Assembly: GCF_026914265.1 (NCBI RefSeq)
Contig: NC_069124.1
Span: forward strand, 8,024,213-8,088,212
Origin: Mya arenaria
Taxonomy: Eukaryota; Mollusca; Bivalvia; Myida; Myidae
Direction of reading: 5' to 3'
Length of the DNA stretch: 64,000 nt
This document shows positions 11,629-21,314 of the stretch, one piece after another; within the stretch, counting starts at the first letter, position 1; every line of letters begins with the position of its first letter. Made by a program: the position numbers and the translations under genes. The notes beneath the pieces were generated by a model, which saw nothing but the letters and a program-made list of their open reading frames with translations, was not told the DNA's origin and did no database searches.

Positions 11629-13275
11629 ATGGCCGACAGATATGATGAGGTCCTTCCCCCACCCACATACGATACCGCCGGGCCCCTGATGGGATCCCTG
11701 ATGTCTCTCGCACCGCCTCATAGCACTTCCGGTTTCACCACAGACTCCCTCGATGCCATGTTGGATTCGCAGCTTGCGTCGCTAAGTAACGCTGGGCCCC
11801 TTCCGGTGTCGAGCTTGATCTCACACTATGCGCCCATGGGCGGGCCTGCAAGCTTCTCAGGTACGCACAGCCACTTGTCTGACACTGATCAGGCCAAGGA
11901 GGCGCTTTACGGACACCCGCTGTTTCCGCTTTTGGCTTTAATTTTCGAGAAATGTGAGCTGGCAACTTGTGCAAGAAAAGTGGCCGGTGATCCTATTTGT
12001 TCTTCAGAGTCGTTTAATGAAGATCTAGCAATGTTCAGTAAGCAGTTTGTTGAAAGAAACGGTGGTTCAATATTTACGAACGATCAAGAAGTTGACAATA
12101 TAGTTATTCAAGCCATACAGAACTTCAGATTTCATTTGCTAGAATTGGAAAAAGTACATGAACTGTGCGATAATTTTTGTGAACGCTACATAACGTGTTT
12201 AAAAGGAAAAATGCCAAATGATCTTAACGTTGATGCTCAGGGAGATGATGATGATGCTTCTTCTAAAGTTTCAAACAGTGCTTTTGATCCTGCAGATTAC
12301 GATAGCGGCTCTGACCAGCGACCCTCCTCCACCGGCTCAAACCAGTTCCTGGACCTCGAGGATGCCGCTTCCATTCGTTCTGGTGAGACTCCTGTGGGAA
12401 CGCAGTTTGGGAGCGCCGGTGGAGTTGGAGAGGCGGTCGTCAGCGGCAATTATGTTGTAAATGAACCGGCGCTGCCGGCGCCGACGGTCACAGAGCCCGC
12501 TGTAGTCAAAAAAGAGACAAAAGCGCCAGCGAAGCGTGGTATAAAACGTGAACGCGAGGAAAGTGTGGAAACTAATGGCTCTGATGAGAGTAATCAGGAC
12601 AGTGGTGAGGCTGCCGGAAGTGGCGGCAAGGCCGCGGGTAAGGGCGGTAAGCGCCAAAAGAAAAGAGGAATATTTTCAAAAACTGCTACAAATATTCTCC
12701 GAGCGTGGTTGTTTCAACATTTACAGCATCCATATCCATCAGAGGACCAGAAAAAGCAATTGGGCGCTGAGACTGGACTTACAATTCTACAAGTTAATAA
12801 CTGGTTCATTAATGCCAGAAGGCGTATTGTTCAACCTATGATAGATCAGACAAACAGGAACGGACCAGGCGCCCACTCACATCCGGGATTCTATGCGGAC
12901 ACCACGTCGCCAATCGACAATCACCAGCTGGCGCAGCCGAGCGTCTCCCACCGCCTACCCAATCCGATGACCGGCAGTCTCCCAACCGGTGTCATGAGCA
13001 ACGGTCTCTCGAGTCAATATGGCGGTCTCCATAGCAATGTGTCGCATATGCATGGGGGTTACACGAACAGCCTAACCGGAAGTATGGGCGGTGACCCCTA
13101 CGATCCCCTGAAGCCCGCCTACCCTACGCCGACGTACATGGACAATTCTGTTTCAAGGTATAACTCGATGATGGGCGGCATGGGGATGCCCTGTTACACC
13201 GGAAGTAGCGACATGTATGCTGCCTCCTCATTATCAACACCTGCTTACTACAACATTCCGCCAACGGAGCTTTAA
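11629..13275 (+). CDS. MEIS: MEIS/Homothorax-class TALE homeodomain transcription factor, single coding exon
   Basis: Sequence-specific nuclear transcription factor of the TALE class. MEIS proteins bind DNA with PBX/Extradenticle and Hox partners and help keep PBX in the nucleus (family knowledge). The protein has 548 residues. A MEIS N-terminal PBX-interaction domain lies at about 88-200 (motifs YGHPLFPLLALIFEKCEL from Y94 and LELEKVHELCDNFC before E185). An acidic Ser/Gly-rich linker follows. The homeodomain is at about 343-405, with the TALE three-residue insertion (P368-Y369-P370) and recognition helix WFINARRR (W392, N395, R397). The start at 11629 has a good context (CAAAATGG), begins MADRYD like other MEIS proteins, and follows a splice acceptor by 8 bases; the in-frame ATG at 11554 is intronic. 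MEIS genes normally have many coding introns, so an uninterrupted CDS suggests an old retrocopy. All key residues are intact. Confidence 0.96.
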   Translation: MADRYDEVLPPPTYDTAGPLMGSLMSLAPPHSTSGFTTDSLDAMLDSQLASLSNAGPLPVSSLISHYAPMGGPASFSGTHSHLSDTDQAKEALYGHPLFPLLALIFEKCELATCARKVAGDPICSSESFNEDLAMFSKQFVERNGGSIFTNDQEVDNIVIQAIQNFRFHLLELEKVHELCDNFCERYITCLKGKMPNDLNVDAQGDDDDASSKVSNSAFDPADYDSGSDQRPSSTGSNQFLDLEDAASIRSGETPVGTQFGSAGGVGEAVVSGNYVVNEPALPAPTVTEPAVVKKETKAPAKRGIKREREESVETNGSDESNQDSGEAAGSGGKAAGKGGKRQKKRGIFSKTATNILRAWLFQHLQHPYPSEDQKKQLGAETGLTILQVNNWFINARRRIVQPMIDQTNRNGPGAHSHPGFYADTTSPIDNHQLAQPSVSHRLPNPMTGSLPTGVMSNGLSSQYGGLHSNVSHMHGGYTNSLTGSMGGDPYDPLKPAYPTPTYMDNSVSRYNSMMGGMGMPCYTGSSDMYAASSLSTPAYYNIPPTEL

Positions 13276-13830
13276 TTGGCCTACCTATTAAAATAGTATT
13301 ATTTAAAAAAAGGTGTGTGTGTATGTGAACAATGATGAAAAATGTGGAAATATTATGAAATAAACTATAAATAACTCGGAATGCATGCATATAAATTAAT
13401 CTGTAGTCTAATTAAATGTCTACTAAGATCCCTATTTAACATTCAAATGTGGAATTTAATTCACGCCCCACGGAAACCTAGCCAAGAGAGACAAAAATAT
13501 ATTACGTTTACTTTAATAGAGGATGAACAACTGTTGAAAACATCCTGATGGTTTCCTTCTGCGTTTGAAGTGTTTTCACCATTTGTCAGGACAAATTTGT
13601 GCACGCCTATGAATCCTAAAATTAAGTTGTTTTTAGTTCGTTTGTACGGAGTAACGTTCTTCTGTGTATTTCATGTGAAAGTTTAAGCAAGTTTTAAGTG
13701 CTGTGTATTATTTATGTTTGAATTACATTATGTTGAATTGTCTTGCAATGCTATATTGTGTTCATGTCCATTGAAAATGTAAATAGTATTTGTACATGAA
13801 TGTTGAAATAAAATACAGTTAAACCGTTAA
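13276..13830 (+). promoter_or_regulatory. 3' UTR and polyadenylation signals of the MEIS gene
   Basis: Two AATAAA hexamers follow the stop codon: near 13359 and at about 13807-13812. The distal one is preceded by TGTAAATA (13778-13785), which matches the Pumilio binding consensus. I expect the transcript to end near 13.83 kb. Pumilio control is inferred from the motif only. Confidence 0.6.
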
Positions 13831-15534
13831 GATGACTTTTTTCTTAATCTAAGTTAATACTTACTTATATGTAACAGAAATCATGTTGCATTGAGTAAAA
13901 GAAACATAATTACTGCAAATGAGTATACATTGACGGTCCTAGAGGAGAAAGTTCAAGAAAATACAAGATGTTCAAAGATAAATAAAGAGACCAATGCTTC
14001 TTAAATATCACAAGACTCACATAACTTTAGTATTTGACCAATTATCTATTGTTCCGTAAATCGGAAGAAAACACTTAAGGTATCCCAACCGTTATTTGGT
14101 TGCCTGATAAGCCCATATGCTATTAGTATCATTAAAAAAGTTTTTTGAAAACATCAAGACTTATAGATATCTAGTTCACAATGGGTTTCGTCATGTCAAC
14201 TGATAGTTGAATGATAGAGGAAGATGGGATTTCTGAGAGTCTCTATAAGGTATCTGACGCACAACTCGTGATATTAAGATGTCTTGTGACCCCATATTGC
14301 TTCTTACTGTATATCATATGAAATGTTTTTATTTGTATGAACAAATATGGACGGGTTTTTTTTATAGCTTGGTTTACGAACAGTAGAACCCCATTCATCA
14401 AAGCTCAGCTTAAAGTTTAGGAGGATGTTTACACTGATTTTTAATAAATGGGTAAACTTGAAAATTCAATGACAATTCATTACATACAACAGTATGAATG
14501 ATGTAATTTTGGAAATGTACGTAACCCAACAATGCGATAAACATGGTTGTATCCTTTGCTTATTACCTCCCTTTCTTTAAACCACTATTATTTACTTTTC
14601 AATTGAAGTATTCTGTACGAATTGCTTCTAATTGACAATATGAAAAGTATAAGTATATGAAGCAATATGGTATTTATTTAGTACAAAGTCACGTGACATG
14701 CAAAATTCATAGTGACATCGTTCATGTTGTACGGCATGTTTTTGATGCACGTTATTTATTAAAATTGGGTGTTAAAATATGTCAAAAAGATACACGATAT
14801 TTGTGGTTAAATTTAGATAAACAAATGTATATAACAATTATTTATATGCTTAAGCAGGTAAAACATCCTGAAGTTCTAATATAATTTTAAACATATATAT
14901 ATATATAATGTTGTTGTTTTTTTAAATTTTACTAATGATGCTTTTGTAATACGGGCCCTGATGTACTTCTAAACATTCCTCTCAATACAGTTGATTTTAT
15001 TTATCCAGAGCATTGCATTCTTGCTAATTGTTGAGTATACAATCATGTGAACTTTATTTTAAATACCATTTATGCTCATTTTTAAAAATAGATACCATTT
15101 AACTTGTAATAATTACTTTGAATTTATCATGCTCCTGGGCTGTTATTCATAAAACAGCTCAAGTCATTTTCTAGCATAGGTCATTTTCTTAGGTTAAGTA
15201 TCTCACTGGTAATATGATATAATAACTTTATAATACCTTAAATACTTCATTAATTTTATGCAATACACATAATTTGATATTAAAATAAATGTGTTGTTTT
15301 TTTCTTAATTTGACCATGAACATTTCAGGAAATTGACTTAAATTAAGAAATGTTTTTAGATATTTTGCGGATATCAGCTTAGTTTTTAAACTTTTTATTA
15401 TCAAACCCATGATAATCTGGAAGAGTATTTAGAATTTCCCTAATTCATCCAAAACATGTGTCACACTTAACTCATAACTAAAACATTAAACCTTAAGTTG
15501 ATGAGTGTAAGTACTATAGCACCTGAGGTTTTTT
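13831..15534. other. Intergenic, no gene seen
   Basis: AT-rich sequence between the MEIS 3' end and the diverged 145-bp repeats. Short open stretches (for example plus strand 14657-14884) lack recognisable motifs. Confidence 0.55.
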
Positions 15535-16150
15535 TCTGAAAATCGGTTTCTAATCAATATATAGAGAACAGTTACATAAGTTAGCCCCAGAGATCTTCAT
15601 CTTTCTAGGTGGGTAGGTCATGACCATGATCAGTGGATCAAAGGTTAAGACCGAGGTTACCTTCAGTTAAAATTCGGATTTCATTAAATATCTGAAGTAC
15701 GCTTTGGCTCTGGCACCTCATACTTGGTAGCATGAAGGATCATGACAGATGCAGAAGACCCATATTCATTTTGAGGTCAGTGGATCAAAGGTCAAGTTGC
15801 TGGTGACTTTAAGCTGAAAATTGGTTCCCGATCAATAACAGAAGAATGCTTCTGCTCAAGGACGTCAAACTTTGTAGGAAGATTGGTAATGACCAGAAGA
15901 TGTATCCTATTGCTTTAGAGGTCAGTGGGTCAAAGGTCAAGGTGACCGAAAGCTGAAAATACACAATTTCCTTTAAATAATTGAAAAACACTTAGGCCAA
16001 GAGACCTCGAACTTAGTAAAGGTCCCTCAAACATGACCAACACTCTAATTATTTTAACGTCAGTTGGTCAAAAGTCAAGGTCGTGGTGATCCGATTTTGT
16101 TCAATAACTAAAGAATGCTTGTTTCCAGGTACCTCAACTTTTGTATGATG
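15535..16150. repeat. Diverged ~145-bp tandem repeat
   Basis: Four degenerate units. The shared marker AGTGGATCAAAGGTCAAG recurs near 15631, 15779, 15922 and 16061, giving spacings of 148, 143 and 139 bp. Other shared blocks are TCATGACCA, GAATGCTT and ACCTCAA. The divergence implies an old amplification. Confidence 0.8.
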
Positions 16151-16779
16151 TGCACTACATCAGATTCCTTTAATGTTTCAAAATCATTCGTGGCGTCGTT
16201 AATGCCTTGCATTAAAATTAGTCTCGTGAGTATTACATATTGGTAACTAGCAAGCAACAGGCGTTTAATTGACACAAGAACTGCATGTGGTTATCAGGCA
16301 TCCATATTTAACTTTATTACCAGTGGCTCCATGTGGAAGTATGACATGTGATGTACTAGTGAGCTGTTTAACTTTATATACCAATATTTACAAACATTAT
16401 TTGATTATTGAATTTACATACTCTTGATCACAAAGTAAAATCCCTGATAGCAATATGTATGTGGTTCAAGACAATCCTCGAATTATTTATATTAATTACG
16501 GAGAATAAATGTAACTTCTTTTGCAACAGAGTCTGATTCTTTTAAGGACTTTAAGGCACTTGAACCTGTTTCAAAAATGTTTCTTTCAGTAAAATCGGTG
16601 CAGCAAAAAGTACTTACTGAAAGGGGGATATGTCAATACCGTCACTTTATAATCATAATTTATTATTTTACATGATTGAATGAAGCAGTGTAGCCCAAGG
16701 GGATCCTCAACAAAACGTACAGCGTACCAAATGGGCCCAAAAGTTCAAGTGTTACAGCAGTAATCACAAAGCAAGCTTT
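16151..16779. other. Intergenic, no gene seen
   Basis: AT-rich sequence without a supportable gene, RNA or repeat. Confidence 0.5.
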
Positions 16780-17300
16780 TATACTCCTAATAACACATAA
16801 TACCAGTCGATAAGCTTTTACATTATTTGAACGCTATTATACTGTAAATAAATCTTTTATACTATTTGGTACCACAGTGGCTTGATGACAAAGGCTAATT
16901 CTATGTTTATGGCAATGTATTATATTGATAATATACATGTTCAAGTATGTATAAATTATAATTTTGGCTAGTTGGAACTATTTTATTGTGACTTTAATGA
17001 GCATTTGTCATCAAGCCACTGTGTTTGGTACGTTTATATACTGTAAGGAATGCTTATATAATATTTGGTACGCTATAATACTATAATGTGCACTTTTTAC
17101 ACTATTTGGTACGCTTTAATCTTTTAAGTACGTGTTTACACTAGTTGGTACTCTGTGGCACTTACACTATTTGGTACTCTTTGGTACTATTATTTACGTT
17201 TTTACATAGTTAGGTACTCCTTCACACTAGTTGGTACTCTTTCGCACTATTATCTACGTGTTTACACTACAAGGTACCCTTACACTATTTGGTATGCTTT
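16780..17300. repeat. Degenerate short repeats around TTTACACTATTTGGTAC
   Basis: At least a dozen imperfect copies of a roughly 22-27-bp motif (TTTACACTATTTGGTACTCT and variants) occur irregularly. The stretch is interrupted by a hAT-like MITE at 16873-17023. Confidence 0.7.
16873..17023. mobile_element. hAT-like MITE, 151 bp, with 8-bp target duplication
   Basis: Terminal inverted repeats CACAGTGGCTTGATGACAAA and its complement sit at the two ends, with one mismatch just inside. TTTGGTAC directly flanks both sides (16865-16872 and 17024-17031). Eight-bp duplications and CAGTG-type ends are hallmarks of the hAT superfamily. The flanking motif is part of the surrounding array, so the duplication could also be two repeat units. 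Confidence 0.82.
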
Positions 17301-17766
17301 TCACAGGTAGGCATGCTACATAACAACTTTTTAGCAGTAGAGAACAATGAACTATGGAAGTAATGATACTTTATCTGGTTGGTTTACTATAAAATATAGA
17401 TGGCTATAAAAGATGCCATAAATTTTTGAATAATTAATTATTCTGATAAATAGGCTTAAAGTAGTAAAATTAAACTGCAATTACAATGTAAAATGTCATC
17501 GGGCGAATACATAATTTCACAACAAAAAATGTTTAAGAATAGTTTGTGCGTTAGTGCTAAGGGACCTTGCTTTAATCAATCAATTTAATTCATACAACAG
17601 TGTAAGCGGTATTTTAAACAACAAAAACTGCTTTACTAATTAATTTATTAAACAAAAAACGTTATGCCCTCGACATTAAACATATATCAACATTTATATC
17701 GTCGAAATTGAGACCAACACAACACAGTTGATATATACGTAAAACAAATGAAATATACCGGTATGC

Positions 17767-17834
<68 letters not shown>

Positions 17835-17858
17835 TATAATAATGATAATAATTATAAT
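17767..17858. repeat. (AAT)n microsatellite
   Basis: About 30 near-perfect ATA/TAA trinucleotide repeats with a few late interruptions. Confidence 0.97.
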
Positions 17859-17952
17859 ATATTGAAAATGTCCATAAAGTTCTAAAATTAAAAAAAAAAT
17901 ACTAACGGATAAACTGATTGGTTGATTATTTAATTATTTAATTATTTATTGA

Positions 17953-17956
17953 TTGG

Positions 17957-18009
<53 letters not shown>
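17953..18009. repeat. (TTGA)n microsatellite
   Basis: About 14 copies of the tetranucleotide TTGA. Confidence 0.97.
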
Positions 18010-18309
18010 ACATTGGCTTGAATTAGTAAGTTCTTAAAGGGGTAAAACATTCCAATGTATAGGTAAAATTTGAAGAAAGTGACTTACATCTCAGTGGTTT
18101 TTATAACAACATTCCGTCAATATAACTGTATTTAACTTGTAACGAGAACATAGCAAAACAAAATTTAACAGGTACCGTAATTAAGTGTGTTAAATTTATG
18201 GCATTTATGTTGCAATGTATACTTCTGGATACAAGTTTGATAATGGTGTACTAGTAACCAAAATGACGAATGCATGTATAGGCGGTACATCATTAACAGG
18301 TACAAAAAA

Positions 18310-18426
18310 CAAGCAGCAATGTGAACTCCGGAACATAGCCGGTGCTAACAAGCAGCAATGTGAACTCCGGAACATAGCCGGTGCTAACAAGCAGCAATGT
18401 GAACTCCGGAACATAGCCGGTGCTAA
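18310..18426. repeat. 39-bp tandem triplication
   Basis: Three identical 39-bp units (18310, 18349, 18388) beginning CAAGCAGCAATGTGAACTCC. The unit equals 13 codons and keeps a short frame open on both strands, but nothing supports a gene. Identity of the copies implies a recent event. Confidence 0.96.
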
Positions 18427-18810
18427 CAAGCAAAATAAAGCATTCAAATTACAGACGCTTTTGAAGTAAAACACCCTTCCCAACAGTCACGTAAGTTACC
18501 TGACTTTCAGGAAATTTCTATTCCTCGCAAAAGGACAATTCTAAGATAAACCATTCCTGAAACATAACACTAGACCACTGAACACAACTAGAATTCTCTG
18601 TACACGACTTTCTTGGAAGTTCAAAGCACAAATTCTGTCCAGTCCATTTTCTGGTCATATAATCACTACAATATACTTTATACCGTAAATTTAAAGTTAT
18701 ATTTAGCACTTAAAAGCAAAACACTTGCTAAACTTATAGTATCTTAATACTCATATTTAAGAAGTATTGTTTCCAAACAAATCATTAAAACACATTGACT
18801 CGTTTCCAAT

Positions 18811-18934
18811 TTAATGTTGTTCTGTTTCCATTGGAAGGTCTGCTCTTCCGGAAGTTCCATTTTCTGTGAATTCTTCAAAATTTCTCAACACCTTCGGATT
18901 GACGTTGTAAATTTCTTGTCTCTTCTGTAGTTTC
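18811..18934 (-). CDS. Terminal exon (cytoplasmic tail) of the Notch-ligand-like gene
   Basis: Acceptor AATGCTTTCAG|G supplies the base that completes Lys382. It adds 40 codons beginning KLQKRQEIYNVNPKV, then TAA at 18813-18811. The basic start fits just inside a membrane span. The exon was found by phase and composition, not homology, so it is less certain than the others. Confidence 0.68.
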
Positions 18935-21283
18935 CTGAAAGCATTTAATTTCATATACAGGTCATCATAAGTTAATAAATGGGCCGATTGTTCAGAACGT
19001 TGTAAAAGTTAAAAACGTGGTATATAACAATGGGCCAATTGTTCAGAACTTTGATAAAGTTTCCAAAGTGGTATATAACACTGGGCCAATTGTTCAGAAC
19101 TTTGATAAAGTTAAAAACGTGGTATATAACATTGGACCGATTGTCCAGAACTTTGATAAAGTTAAAAACGTGGTATATAACATTGGACCGATTGTCCAGA
19201 ACTTTGATAAAGTTAAAAACGTGATATATAACATTGGACCGATTGTCCAGAACTTTGATAAAGTTAAAAACGTGGTATATAACACTGGGCCAATTGTTCA
19301 GAACGTTGTAAAAGTTAAAAACGTGATATATAACATTGGACCGATTGTCCAGAACGTTGTAAAAGTTAAAAACGTGATATATAACATTGGGCCGATTGTT
19401 CAGAACGTTGTAAAAGTTAAAAACGTGATATATAACATTGGACCGATTGTCCAGAACTTTGATAAAGTTTCCAAAGTGGTATATAACACTGGGCCGATTG
19501 TTCAGAACGTTGTAAAAGTTAAAAACGTGATATATAACATTGGGCCGATTGTCCAGAACTTTGTTAAAGTTAAAAACGTGGTATATAACAATCGGCCGAT
19601 TGTTCAGAACTTTGATAAAGTTAAAAACGTGATATATAACATTGGACCGATTGTCCAGAACTTTGATAAAGTTAAAAACGTGGTATATAACAATCGGCCG
19701 ATTGTTCAGAACTTTGATAAAGTTAAAAACGTGATATATAACATTGGACCGATTGTCCAGAACTTTGTTAAAGTTTCCAACGTGGTATATAACATTGGGC
19801 CGATTGTCCAGAACTTTGATAAAGTTAAAAACGTGATATATAACATTGGGCCGATTGTCCAGAACTTTGATAAAGTTAAAAACGTGATATATAACATTGG
19901 GCCGATTGTCCAGAACTTTGATAAAGTTAAAAACGTGATATATAACATTGGACCGATTGTCCAGAACTTTGATAAAGTTAAAAACGTGATATATAACATT
20001 GGGCCGATTGTCCAGAACTTTGATAAAGTTAAAAACGTGATATATAACATTGGACCGATTGTCCAGAACTTTGATAAAGTTTCCAACGTGGTATATAACA
20101 ATGGGCCGATTGTCCAGAACTTTGTTAAAGTTTCCAACGTGGTATATAACAATGGGCCGATTGTCCAGAACATTGATAAAGTTTCTAACGTATAAAGTTT
20201 CCAACGTATAAAGTTTCCAACGTGGTATATAACAATGGGCCGATTGTCCAGAACATTGATAAAGTTTCTAACGTATAAAGTTTCCAACGTGGTATATAAC
20301 AATGGGCAAATTGTTCAGAACTTTGTTTAAGTTTACAACGTGATGAATAACGTTGGACCGATTGTCGAGAACTTTGATAAATGTAGCTAAATCGGTACAA
20401 TGTTATTCATCACGTTGCTAACTTTAAATATGAAAATTCTCGACAATCGGTCCAATGTTATATATTACAGTTCCATATCATTTAAGATATTTCTGTAACG
20501 TTTTTAGGTCTAATTTAAAAAAAAAGTTTTTTAAATAGGTTCCCTTGTTTATATTTCTTGCTATGACGAGCATTGAATTATTATTAAAGCCTATTATTAC
20601 AATAGACATATTAAATTGATCACAAGTTGCAAAATAAAATACATGCACTTGAATAATGATCTCTTTAATTTGATAAGAGACATAAATAATGTAGGAGCTT
20701 CATGACAGAAGGCGGGTGCACAAGTCTGACAATATTTATTTAAGCAGAGGAAAATCAGTGAAAATAGCCCTGCCCCACCCCTCATCCTTCCAATCCCGTA
20801 AATTGCATATAGAATTCAACAAAACATAACTGAATATATGTTTTTCAACTTACTTTTGCCGGTTAAAGTAACATATAAATCCGGTAGCGGCGAACACCGC
20901 CACGGCTCCAAGAATACCGCCGACGATGGCCGGCCAGTAGGCGGCGTTGTTGTCATCGATCTGACTAGTGCCGTCAGTGGGATCCCGCGTCATGCCTTTG
21001 GGTGTCGTTTTCGCAGCTGTTTGTGTGGGTGTGGCACTTAAGGTCGTTGTTTGCTTTCTAGTTGTTGTTGGTGTGTTTGCTGGAGTGGCCGTAGACGTAG
21101 TCGTGCTGGTTGGTCTTACCGTTGTTGTCGTTGAAGGACGCTTGGTTGTTGTTGTTGGTGGTGTTGTTGTAGTTGTTTTTGTTGTTGTTGTTGTTGATGT
21201 TGATGTTGACGTTTTCGCTGGAGTGGGTGTAGACGTGGTCATGCTGGTTGGTGTTACCGTTGTTGTCGTAGAAGGACGCATGC

Positions 21284-21314
<31 letters not shown>

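Noticed and set aside
18972..20302. Frames of 392 and 410 codons on opposite strands
   Set aside because: Product of a 51-bp (17-codon) tandem unit; both strands cannot be explained as genes.
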